From contig JADGPA010000013.1 in the NCBI GenBank assembly GCA_017882685.1, positions 1 through 56,389 on the forward strand: a stretch of 56,389 nt of DNA, written 5' to 3'. Below the pieces are notes generated by a model that saw nothing but the letters and a program-made list of their open reading frames with translations, was not told the origin of the DNA and searched no databases. Made by a program: the position numbers and the translations under genes. Shown here piece by piece: positions 25,668 through 37,700 of this stretch (positions are counted from its first letter, which is position 1; the number at the start of each line of letters is the position of its first letter). The stretch comes from Propionibacteriaceae bacterium (GTDB taxonomy: Bacteria; Actinomycetota; Actinomycetes; Propionibacteriales; Propionibacteriaceae).

Positions 25668-25736
25668 GGAATCTGCAGCTGGTCAGGCTGCACGGCCCGC
25701 CAACCCCCACGTGGGGGTCATCGACCTGCAGATTCC
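25668..25736 (-). terminator. Nested inverted repeat downstream of giant gene
   Basis: The outer arms are 11-bp perfect complements, GGAATCTGCAG at 25668-25678 and CTGCAGATTCC at 25726-25736. Between them lies a 14-nt perfect palindrome CCCCCACGTGGGGG at 25704-25717. It starts 8 nt after the giant gene stop codon, so transcription termination is the simplest role. There is no U-tract. Confidence 0.5.
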
Positions 25737-25744
25737 CCGCTTCG

Positions 25745-28700
25745 TCAGCTAATCCGCCGAGGCCTTCGCCGCGCGACCAGCAGCGCACCGATCACGATGC
25801 TCATCAGGCCAACAAAGCCAAGACCCCAGCCGGCCCCACCCGTGAAGGCCAGGGCTTCCGAGCTCGCGCCGAAGCGGTTGGTCACGGTGATGGTCAGTTG
25901 CTGGACGGTGTCAGGGTTGTCCGCCGTCACGGCGACGGACTGATCGAAATCGCCGTGGTCGACGGCGCTCTCCAGGGCCCCGCCAGTGCCGGTCTCGGCG
26001 CCCCAACAGTGGGTGCCGGCTGGCAGCAGCAGGGGCTGCCCTGCATCATCGAGGAGCTGCGTCGAGCCCGCGCCAGTGATGGTCACGTCACCGGCGTACA
26101 GCGGCGTTCCGTCGGCCGACTGCGCACACGTGACGGCGATCGTGAACACCGTGTCCCCGTGCTCCCCCGCGCCTGCGCCGGTCAGCTGCTTCACGATCGT
26201 CAGCGTGCCCGCCGAGTACTGGTTGGCCAGCTGGGCCGTCACCGCCGTGGTCGTCCCTGTGACGTTCACCGGGATGGCGAGCGTGTTCGCCCCGTTTGCT
26301 GTGTGCTGGGTGACCGTGCAGATCGAGCCGACCGGAATCGGTCCAAGGACGCCGGACTCGACGTAGCCCTGGCCGTCCACCGGCACCAGCGTCAGGTCCT
26401 GCTGGAACACGGGGGCGGTCGCGCCGTCCAATGCGCACTCGACCGTGAAGTTCGCCGGGCCAGCGAAGATCACGCCGGTGCCGGTGAGGTCCCAGTGCAG
26501 GACCAGTGAGCCGCTGCGGTAGTCGTTGGTGACCTCAACGGAGACCGGCTCGGCTCCAACGGTGACCGTGGTCGGGCTGATCGTGACCTGGGCTGCCGGG
26601 ATCGCGAGGGACGCGGCCGGCTCCGACACCTGGCAAGACGCCCCGAGCGGCAGCCCGGTGACGTCGACGCTGCCGGCACCGGTGATGGTGCGAGTGCTCC
26701 CACCCGGGATCGTCACCGGCACCGGCTCGCCCACGACAAGACGCGTGCAGTCCAGACGGACGGTGTAGGTGCCGCTGGCGTAAGGCTCGGCGGTTGTCGG
26801 CGCGCCGTCCACCTGGAGTCGCTTGGTCACCGTCACGGTGCCGACCTCGAAGGTGTTGGTGAGGGTTGCGATGTTGGCTTCGGCGTTCGCGTCGATGCTG
26901 ATCGTGACCGGGTCGGACGGGACGGTCGCGCCACCGGCCGCTGTCTCGGTGACAATGCACTCGGAACCAACCGGCACCGGGCCGAGCGGGTCGCTGTCGA
27001 GCCCCGCCGCGCGGGTGAGCGTGACCGTTGTGCTGAAGACGTCGTGCGGTGTCGCCACCCCGTCCTCTGCCAGCGTGCAGGAAACGGCGAACCGGAACTC
27101 CCGATCGCCATGGATGCCTGCGCCGTCGCCGGTCAGCACCTTGTGCACCGAGAGGGTGCTCGTGGTGAAGTCGTCGATGACCGTCAGCGTCGCGGGCCGG
27201 TCGGCGTCCGCCGTCACCACGGCCGCGATCGACGCGGCTGCGCCCGCCCCTGTCGTCGGGTCGTAGCTCACCCCCTGCGGAGCCAGGGACGCGGCTGTTT
27301 GGGTGACCGTGCAGCTGGCGCCCACCGGCAGGCCGGTGACCAGGCGCTCCCCCGGCCCGACGCTCGTCCAGCTGGCACCGCCCGGCACGGGGACGTCCAC
27401 CGTCACGCCGTTCACGTCACGGGTGCAGGCGACCGCTGTGGTGTAGCGGCCGCCGGCATACGGGTCGGCCGTTGACGTCACGCCGTCGAGCGTGAGGCCC
27501 AGCCGCACCCGCAGGGAGCCCTCGGTGAATGTGTTGGTGAGCGTTGCGGCGTTGCCTGCACTGTCGGCGATGCTGACCGTCACCGGCAGTGCCGGCTGGT
27601 CTGCGCCGCCGGCGGCGGTCTCGGTCACCGTGCAGGAGGAACCGACCGGGATCGGGCCCAGCGGGTCGCTGTCCAGGCCGGCGGCCCGGGTGAGGCTGAG
27701 CCCCGACGCCGAGAAGACCGCATGGTCCAGGCCGGAGGTGTCGGTCAGCGTGCAGGATACGTCGAAGGTGAACTCGCCATCGGCATAGGTCGCGGCACCC
27801 GCACCAGCCAGCGCCTTGCTGACCAGAAGCATGCCGGTGTGGTAGTCGTTCGTGACCGTGACGTCGACCCCGTCCGACGCCGGAACACTCACCAGCGGAT
27901 GGTCGACGCTCACTTGGCCGGCCGGGAGCGCGAGCCCTGCGGCCACCTCGGTGGCCGCGCAGGACGCGCCGGTCGGCAGGTCGGTGTAGGTGACCGAACT
28001 GGCACCGGTGACGGTGCGCACGCCGTCGCCGGCATCACCTACCGGGGCGGAATCCCCGGGGATGTCGAGGTAGACCGTTGCGCCGTCCACGTTGCGGGTG
28101 CAGGTGAGCTTCAGCTGGTAGGTCGCGGAGCTGTAGGGCTCGGCCGTGCTGGGCTTCCCGCCGACGAGAATCGCCTTGCTGACCCGCACCGAGCCGGTGC
28201 TGAAGTCGTTGACGAGCGTGACCGGCGACGGGTGGGCGGGATCCTGGCCCACGAAGAAGGTAGCGGGTTCTGCAGGCGTGTTCGCTGCGCCGGTGGCCGT
28301 CTCCGTGACGGTGCAGTCGGCCCCACTGGGCAGGTTGGTGATCGTCCAGTCCGGCTCGGGCCTGGTCACCTGGTGGTCGACCGCGAAGACCGTCACCGGT
28401 GCGGTGGCGTCGTCGGCGTCGGTGTCGAGGGTGCAGGCGGTGTGCAGCGTGAACGGGCCGTTGCCCCACGCGGCTGCACCGGTACCGGTGACCAGCTTGG
28501 TGATGGTCGCTGCGCCCATCCGGTAGTGGTTGGTGACGGCGACCGTGACCGGCGCCTCCCCGATTGTCAGGTCGGCTGTGGTGGCGGCCACCGCCGGCCT
28601 CCCGTCCAGCTGGACGGTGACGAGGGCAGCATTTCCGCTGCCGGTCTCTGTGACCGAGCACGCGGCGCCCTGCGGCAGGCCCGTGATCGGGTGGTTCTCC

Positions 28701-31700
28701 CCCGCAGCGAGGGCGAAGGAGGCGTCCTGGGTGGGCAGGCTCAGCGCCGTGCCGTCGAAGTCGCAGGCAACGGTGAAGCGGTAGCGGCCCGGATAGGCCA
28801 CCGGGTGTCCGTCGGCGTCGAGCGCGCCACCGTCATCGACGGTCTTGGTGACGGTGAAGCTGCCCACGCCGAAGTCGTTCACCAGCGTCGCCGTTGCGGT
28901 GTTGGCCGTCGCGGTGTCGTCGGGAATCGTCACGTCGGCCGGGTCGGCGGCCGAGGTGGCCCCGCCGGCTGCCGTCTCGGTCACACGGCAGTCGGAACCG
29001 ACCGGAATCGGGCCCAGCGGGGCGGACGTCAACGACCCTGCGCCGAGGGTGAGCCCATCGACGAAGACAGGATCGCCAAGCCCGGCGAGCGCGCAGCGGA
29101 CGGCGAAGTGGAACGGCCCGTCGCCGAAGGCTGCACCGGGTCCGGTGACCTGCTTTGCAACGATGAGCGAGCCGGTGCGGTAGTCGTTGGTGATGCCGAG
29201 TTCTGCCGGCTGGGCCGCTCCGGTGACGGTGACGATGGGCAGCGAGTAGCTCACCGACTGTGCGATCGGCGTGCTGGAAACCTCTGTCGCCGAGCAGTCA
29301 GCCCCCACCGGCAGCCCTGTGTAGAGCGCCTGCCAGCTGCTGGCGGCGTCGATCGTCCGCTCCGCAGCACCCGGCACAGGCACGACCTCCGCGACGCCGT
29401 TCACGAGCCGCGCGCAGTCCAGTCGGACGCCGAAGTGGCTCGTGGCCAGCTGGTCGGCCCAGCCGCCGGTGGTCGGCTTCACGCCATCGACGGTCATCGT
29501 CTTTGTGACCAACACGGCGCCCGTGCCGAAGAAGTTCGTCAGCCGCACCTGCGTCGGGGTGGCGGGCTGGTTGGCGACCACAACGTCCTGGGGTCCGGTG
29601 TGGCTGGTGGCGCCGCCGTCCGCGGTCTCGGTGGCGGTGCAGTACGCGCCGGTGGGCAGATTGGCGACCGCCCAGGTCGGGTCGGCCTTGGTCACGGTGC
29701 GGGTCAGGTCGTACACGACGACGGCTGGCGTGGCTGCATCAGCGTCGGTATCAAGGGTGCAGGCGAGCCGGACGCGGAACTGGGCGTTGCCCCAGTCGTC
29801 GGCACCGTCGCCCACCACCTGCTTGGTGACGGTGATCGCGCCGGTGTCGTAGGCGTTGGCGAAAGCCACCTGGTTCACCGAGGGGTCGTCCTCGAAGAAC
29901 GGCACCCACCCGCGCCGGAGCGTGAACGACGTCGTCGCAGCGGTGGCTGCAGCTGCGGCCGTGCCGTTCTGGGTGACCTGTACCGACGTGTGCGGGGCCG
30001 CACCCACTTCGGTCTCCGCGACCGCGCAGGACGCCCCGGCCGGCAGCCGGGCGAAGGCACGGGAGCCACCGTCGGGCAGCTCGAACGCCTGGCTGAGCAC
30101 AGGCACGCCGTTCAGGGTGCAGTCGGCCTGGAACCCGTAGGACGCGTGGTAGCCCACCGACTGGCCGTCTGCGTCGAGGGCGCCGCCGTTGCTCACGGAC
30201 TTGGCAACGGTGAAGCCGGCGTACTCGTAGGTGTTGGTGAGGCCCAGCTCAAGACCCTGCAAGGCTGCCGGTGTGCCCGCGGTGACCACGGCGGCGTTGT
30301 CGTAGCTGTCCAGCGCTGTGTAGGTGCTGCCGGCGCCCTGTGCGTCCACCTCTGTTGCGAAGCAGTGGCTGCCCAGCGGCACCCGGGACGGGAGCCCTGC
30401 GGCGTCGGTGACGTTGACCCTCTGCCCACCGGCGATGGTGACTCGGCGGGAGAACACGGTTCCGGCCACCCCGTCGACCTTCACCTGGCAGGTCACGTCG
30501 ATGACGAAGCTCGCTCCGGTCGCCCACGGTTCGGCAGCTGCCGCGCCGCCGAGCTGCTTGGTGAGCCAGACGGTGCCCGCACTGAACTGGTTGGTGAACG
30601 TGGCCAGATTGGCCGCGGCGTCCTCGGCGATGGTGAGGGTGACCGGGTCGGGCACGACGTCGGCGCCCCCGGATGCGGCTTCTGTGATCACGCAGACCGC
30701 GCCCACCGGCACCGGGCCGAGAGGGTCGGAGGCGAGCGTACCCAGCGTCGAGCCGGCGGGACGGCTGAGCGTCGTGGTGGCATGGAGGACCTCACCCGCG
30801 CCGGCGAGGGTGCAGGTGGTGTCGAAGCGGAACGGCCCGTCGCCGAAGGAGTCGGCGCCGGCTCCGGCCAGCTGCTTGCGGATGGTGAGCGCAGCGGTGT
30901 GGAAGTCGTTGGTGACGCCGAAGGCCTGCGGGCTGGCCGGGTCGGCACCGATCGTCACGGTGGCCGGGCTGATCGTGGCCCGCTGGCTGGCCGGCGAGCT
31001 GCCGGTCTCGGCGAGGGTGCAGGTTGCCCCGGTCGGAAGGTCGGAGAAGTCCGCGGTGCCGCCGCCGGTGATGGTGCGGCCCGCGCCGCCGGGGACGGCG
31101 ATCGGCGTGGCGACGCCGTTGACGAGGCGGGTGCAGGAAAGGGCGACGGTGTAGCTGCCGGCCGTCCACGGTGCTGCGGCGGTTGGTGCACCGTCAACGG
31201 TCAGGTGCTTGCTGACCCGGACGGCACCGGCGGTGTAGGTGTTGCGCACCGTCACTGCGGTCTCTGCCGTGCCGACGGTGAACGCCTGGTTGGTGAAGGA
31301 GGTGGCGTTGGCGGCCCCGGCGGCCGGCTCGGTCACCGTGCAGGACGCGCCGGTGGGCAGGTGGTTCACCCGCCAGGGGTCCGCGACCGTGAGCTGGTGG
31401 GTGCCGTCGTACACGGTGGTGCCGGTGGCGCTGGCCAGGGTGCAGACCAGCCGGACGGTGAACTGCGGGTCCGCCCACAGGGCTGCCCCGCTGCCTGCCA
31501 GGGCCTTGGTGATGAGGGTGGAGCCGGTGGTGTAGGTATTCGCGAAGGCGACGGTCGTCGCGGTCGCGTCCCCGCTGGTGAGGGCGAAGCCGGCGACGAG
31601 GGCACCGGCGTCGGTATCGGCCACCGGGCTACCGCCCTGGGTGATCGCTGTCGCTGTCGAGGCGGCGCCGGCGGTGTCGCTCTCCGTGACCTTGCAGGTG

Positions 31701-34700
31701 GCCCCGGTCGGAAGCCCGGCGAACTGCCTGGACGCTCCGGCGGCGATGGTGAAGCTGCGGTCGACGAGCGGGACCACCTCGACGCCCTTGAACATGCAGC
31801 TGGCGGTGAAGCCGGCCGCCCGGTAGCTGATCGCCGCACCGGTGGCATCCAAGGCCTGGCCGGTCTGGACGTTCTTGGTGACCGTGAAGCCGGCGTTGCG
31901 GAACTCGTTTGCGAACGCGACGGTGGTCACGTTGCCCGTAGCGGGGTTGAGCGCGATCGTCACCGGGTCGGGCGTGGTCACGGTGGTGGCGCCCGCCGTG
32001 GTGGTCTCTGTGACCGTGCAGACCGATGCTACCGGGATCGGCCCGAGCACGGCCGAGTCGAGGCTCGTCTGCCCGACGGCGGGGGTCAGGGTGACGCTGG
32101 TGGTGAATACCGTGCCGACCCCGGCCAGCGTGCAGCTGACGCTGAACACGAACGGTCCGGTGCCCCACGCGGAGCCGTCGCCGGTGATGTCCTTGTGGAC
32201 CACGAGCTTGCCCGCGGTGAAGCTGTTGGTGAGGGTCAGGTTCTGGGTGGTGCCCTGCACGGTGACGTTCGCGCTGACGCTGGGCGTCGGCTGTGGCTGG
32301 CTGACCACAACGGAGGTGCCCTCGGTGACCGTGCAGGACGCGCCCTGGGGCAGGTTGTTCCACGTGTAGGTGCCTGCGCCGGTGATCGTCTGGGTCGCGC
32401 CCGAGATGGTCAGGGCCTCGGCCGTGCCGTCGTTGTCGAAGTCCTTCGTGCACCCGATCGTGACCGGGTAGGAGCCGCCGGTCCACGGTTGTGCGGATGT
32501 GGCCGCGCCGTTGGCCCGTAGCACCTTGGTGACCTTCACAAAGCCGACGGTGAAGGTGTTGGTGACGGTGACCGCCTGGTTGGCTGCGGTGATCGTCGGC
32601 GTGGCGAGGCTGATGCTGCTGCTGTTCGCGCCGGCCTTCTTCGGCTCGCTCACCGTGCAGGCAGAGCCCGTCGGCAGGTTGCGGACGGCCCAGGTCTGGG
32701 TCTTCGTCAGCGTGTGTGTGCCGTTGTAGACGGTGATGGCAGAGGTGCCGGCGTTCGCGTCGTTGTCGAGGGTGCAGACCAGCCCGATCGTGAACGTGCC
32801 GCCGCCCCACAGTGCCGCGCCCGCTCCGGCCACCTGCTTGGTGATGTCCAGGCCGCCGGTTGTGTAGTGGTTGGTGAACCCGACCGCCGTGCCGGTGGCG
32901 TCCCCGGCGGCGAGGGTGAACGTCCCGGTGGTCGTCGCGTCGGTGTCGACGAGGGTGGACGCCCCCTGGGTGACCTTCACGGACGTGCGCGGCGAGCCGG
33001 CGGTGCCGGTCTCCACGATGGTGCAGGACGCGCCGGTGGGTAGCCCGGTGAACGGCTTGCTGCCGCCACCGGTGAGGGTGAACGTGCGGTCGGCGAGCGG
33101 GACGACCTCCCCGCCGTTGAACCGGCAGGAGGCGGTGAAGCTGTAGGCGCCGGCGTAGGGCACGGCCACACCGGAGGCGTCCAGGGCACCGCCGTTGTCC
33201 ACGGTCTTGGCGACGGTGAAGCCTGCGAACTGGAAGTCATTGTCGAAGCTGGCCGTCCGTGAGGCACCGGCGACCACCGGGTCGAGGACGTCGGTCCGCG
33301 ATGCCGGGAACACGACGCTGGCCCCGCCCGTGCCGGTCTCGGTGACGGTGCAGACAGCGCCCTGCGGGATGGGGCCGATGTCGCCGGAGTCGAGCGTGGT
33401 CTCGCTGCCGGAGCGCTGCAGCGTGATGCCGGTGCGGCTGAACACGGTGCCGGTGGTGCCATCGAGGCTGCAGGCGAGGTCGAACGTGAACGCCCCGGAG
33501 CCATAGGTGGCAGCGGCCGGACCCGTGATTCCCTTGCTGATCCGCACGCTGCCGTAGGCGAAGTCGTTGGTGACGGTGAGGTCGGCGGTGGCGGTGTTCG
33601 CGACGGTCACGCCGGTCGAGTAGGTGGTGCTGCTGGGCACCGGCTGGCTGGGGGTGCCGTCGGGGTAGGCGATGCCGGTCTCCGCGACCGCGCAGGTGGC
33701 GCCCTCGGGCAGCCCCGTCCAGGTGGCCGATCCGCCGCCGCTGATCGTCCGGGTCGGGCCGGAGAGCGTGAGGGCTTCCGCGGTGCCGTCGTTGTCGAAG
33801 TCCTTCGTGCAGGACAGCTGCATGGTGTAGCCGCCGCTCGCCCACGGCTGGGCGCTGGTGACGACGCCGTTGACCTTGAGCACCTTCGTCACCCGGACGG
33901 TGCCGGTGTTGAAGGTGTTGGTGACGGTGACGGTCTGGTTGGCCGCGGTGATTGTCGGGGTGCCGTTGGCGAAGGCGGTGGCGTTGGCGCCGGCGGCCTT
34001 CGGTTCGCTGACCGCGCAGGTCGCCCCTGTGGGCAGGTTGCGCACGGTCCAGGTCTGGCCGTCGGTGAGCTGGTGGGTGGCGGTGTGGACGCTGATCGCC
34101 GCGGTTCCCGCAAAGGCGTCGTTGTCGAGGGTGCAGGCCAGGGCGACGGTGAACGTGCCGGTGCCCCAGGCCGCTGCGCCGGCGCCGGCCAGCTGCTTGG
34201 TGATGTCCAGGCCGCCGGTGGTGTAGTGGTTGGTGAAGCCGACTGTCGTCGCTGTCGCGTCCCCGGTGGCAAGGGTGAACGCCCCGGTGCTCGTCGCGTC
34301 CGTATCGAGCAGGGTGGAGGCGCCCTGCGCCACCGTGACCGAGGTGCGGGGCGCTCCGGCGGTCCCGGTCTCCGTGACCGTGCAGGAGGCGCCGGACGGC
34401 AGCTGGCTGAACGCTTTGCTCGACCACGTCCCGGTGCCCTGCCTGGTGAGGTTGAACGAACGGTCGGCGAGCGGTACGACCTCTGCGCCGTTGAACAGGC
34501 AGGAGGCGGTGAACGCGTAGCTGCCGGCGTACGGCACGGGCACGCCGGAGGCGTCCACAGCACCGCCGTCGTCGACGTTCTTGGTGACGGTGAAGCCGCC
34601 GTAGCGGAAGTCGTTGCTGAACGTGGCGGTCTGGTTGGACCCGGCGGCGATCGCGTCGAGGGTGACGCTGCGGCTGGCCGGGGTGACGCTGGTGGCGCCG

Positions 34701-37700
34701 GCGGTCGCGGTCTCCGTGACCGTGCAGATCCCGCCCTGCGGGATGGGGCCGATGACGGCAGACGTGAGCGTGCTCTCCGACCCGGAGCGCTTCAGCGCGG
34801 TGCCGGTCCTCGTGAACACGGTGCCGGAGCCGGCGAGTGTGCAGCTGGTGTCAAAGCTGAACGTGCCGGACGCATAGGCGGCCGCGGCCTCACCGGTCAG
34901 CTGCTTGACTATCTGGACGCCGCCGTAGGCGAAGTTGTTCGTGACCTTCTGCGCCACGGTGGTGCCGTTGCCGACGGGGACCGTTGGCACGTCGAGCGTG
35001 GTGGTCGTCGGTTGCGGCTGGCTCGGCGTACCCACCGGGTAGCCGATGGCATCCTCGGTCGCCCAGCAGGTGGCGGCCTGCGGCAGGCCTGCCCAGGTGT
35101 AGCTGAAGCTGTTGGCGCTGTTGAGCACCTGCGTCGCGCTGACGGCCAGCTTGGTGAGATCGAGGGTCTCCGGGCTGCCGTTGACGGTCCGCGTGCAGTG
35201 CAGCGTCATGGTGTAGCTGCCACCCACCCAGGGCTGGGCGGTGGTGGCGACCCCGTTGACCTGCAGGGCCTTGGTGACCTTCACCGAGCCGGTGCGGAAC
35301 GTGTTGGTGACGGTCGTCGTGACAATGCCGGTGTTGATGGCGACCGTGCCGTTGGTGATGGGCGAGGTGTTCGCGCCGCCGTTGGCCGAGGTGGCCTCGG
35401 TGGTCGTGCAGCTGGCGCCCGTCGGCAGGTTGGTGATGTCGGGAATGGTGAGGCTGCCCTTGGAGACCGTGAAGTCCTTCGCGAAGACTGTCCCGGTGAT
35501 GAAGCCGGCCGCGGTGCAGGCGACGTGGAGGGTGAACGGGGCGGTCGCCCAGGTGGCGTTGACCGGGCTGAGCACCTTCACCACCCGCAGGGTGCCGATG
35601 CCGTAGGTGTTGGTGAAGGCGGCGGTCGTTGTGCTCGCGTCGCCCTCGGCCAGCGTGAAGGTGGTGGCAGCAGCGGTGGTCTTCGTCCCGGCGACCGCGT
35701 TCTGGGTCACCTGCACCTGGGTCGTTGTCGCTCCCGCCTTGCCGGTCTCCGTGATCGAGCAGCTCGCGCCGGTGGGCAGGTGATCGAAAGCCTTGCTCGA
35801 CCAGGAACCGTCCCCCTGCTTGGTGAGGGTGAAGGTGCGGTCGGCCAGCTTGACGACCTCGTTGCCGTTGAACAAGCAGGACGCCGTGAACGTGAACGTC
35901 GGGCTGTAGACGAGGATGGTGCCGTCCTGATCGGTCGCGCCGCTCGTGACGACGGTCTTGGTGACCGTGAACCCGGCATAGGTGTAGCCGTTCGTTGCGG
36001 TGATCGACAGTCTCTGGACGCTGCCCGGTGCCGCCGCGACGACCACGGCATTGGCGAACGTGTCGTGGTCGACGACGGAGGTGACCGCGCCGGCTGTGCC
36101 GGTCTCTGTCGCCCAGCAGTGGGTGCCGATCGGGAAGAGCCTGGAGTTGCCCCCGGCGTCCTTAAGGTCGGCGCTCTGGCCGCCCCTGACGTTCACGGTG
36201 GCGTTGTAGCTGTACGGCCCGGCTGCAGCAAGGCCGCATTTCACGGCGATCGCGAAAGTGGGTGCGGTCGCCCAGGCCTCGGCTGCCGCAGGACCGGTGA
36301 GAGTCTTGGTGATGGTCACCGTGCCGGCGGAGAAGCTGTTGGTGAAGCCGACGGTGGTCACGTCGGCGGTGACCGGGTTGGGGCTGATGGTCCTGACCTG
36401 GTCGGCCGGGGTGGCGTCGGCGCCGCCGTTGTCGGTTTCGTGGACAGTGCACTCTGCCCCGAACGGGATCGGGCCGAGGGGCGCAGAGGTCAACGCCGCA
36501 GCGGTGAGCGTGACGCCGGTGCGGGTGAACACGGCCGTGGGATAGCCCGCCAGGGTGCAGGACACGTCGAAGCTCGCCGCACTGAAGAACGACGTGCCCG
36601 CGCCGGCGAGCGCCTTGGTGATGACGAGCTTTCCCGCGGGGAAGTCGTTGCTCACCGTGATCTGGCTGGTCGTGGCATCGCCGACGGTGACCGGGTCGGT
36701 GATGGTGACGACCGGGTCGGGTTGGGCAGGGCTGAGCGCAACGGTGCCTTCGGACGCGGCGCAGCTGGCGCCGGCGGGCAGGCCGTCGAACGTGACTGCC
36801 CAGTGGCTGGCAGCGGTGAGCTGCCGGGTGGCGCCGCCGGGGATGGCCACAGGAGTGCTGGTGCCGTCGACCTGGCGGGTGCAGGCCAGCGTCACCGGGT
36901 AGCTGCCGTCGGCCCACGGGCTGGAGGCGGTGTTCTGGCCGTTGGCCAGCACCCGCTTGGACACCAGCACGGAGCCGGAGGCGAAGGTGTTGGTGATGGT
37001 CACCATGGCCGGTTCCACCGGGTTGGACCCGACGGTGAAGGTACCCCCGGTCACGCTGCTGGCGTTGGCGCCGCCGGTGCGGGGCTCCGTGACCGTGCAG
37101 CGGGCGCCGGTGGCCAGGTCGGTCACCGTCCAGGTCGTGTCAATCCTGGTCAGGGTGTGCCGGGCCGTGTAGACCACGCCCGGGTCGGCATCGCTGGAGG
37201 TACAGGTGAGCTCAGCCTCGAAGACCTGGTCCGCCCAAAGGGACGCGCCCGCGCCGCCAAGGGCCTTGGTGATCGTGACCGCGCCCGTGGTGTAGCTGTT
37301 GGTGACGGCGACGCCGGTGACCGTGGCGTCCCCTGCGACGAGGCCGAAGGTGGCCGTGTCGGCGTCCGCCGTGGTCGTCCTTGCGTCCTGGGTCACGGCG
37401 ATGCTGGTTCCGGCTGCGCCGGCCGCGTAGGTCTCCGTGACGGTGCAGTCTGCACCGGCCGGCAGCCCGGTGAACGGCCTGGACTGGCCTGCCCGCAGCG
37501 AGAACGTGGCGTCGGCCGTCGGGACAACCTCCGTGCCCACGAAGGTGCAGCTGGTGGCGAACGTGTAGTCCTTGAAGCGCACCGGCTGCCCGGCGGCATC
37601 CTTGGCCATCGGCCCGGTGACGTCCTTGGTGACGGTGAACCCGGCGTTGCGGTAGGTGTTGGTGACCGCGAGCGTGCCGGGCTGGCCGCCGCTGTGGGGG

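Noticed and set aside
25186-25788. 200-codon minus-strand open frame downstream of the giant gene
   Set aside because: No coding pattern, overlaps the giant gene end and the nested hairpin.
27722-32521. 1,599-codon open frame on the plus strand inside the giant gene
   Set aside because: Arginine/glycine-rich composition without domain patterns; it is the antisense shadow of a repetitive GC-rich gene. Same for 34073-37993, 39161-40042, 40091-41461 and 41711-43174.
25862-37645. CRISPR or satellite-type DNA repeats
   Set aside because: Periodicity is that of protein modules of about 112 codons with continuous reading frame.
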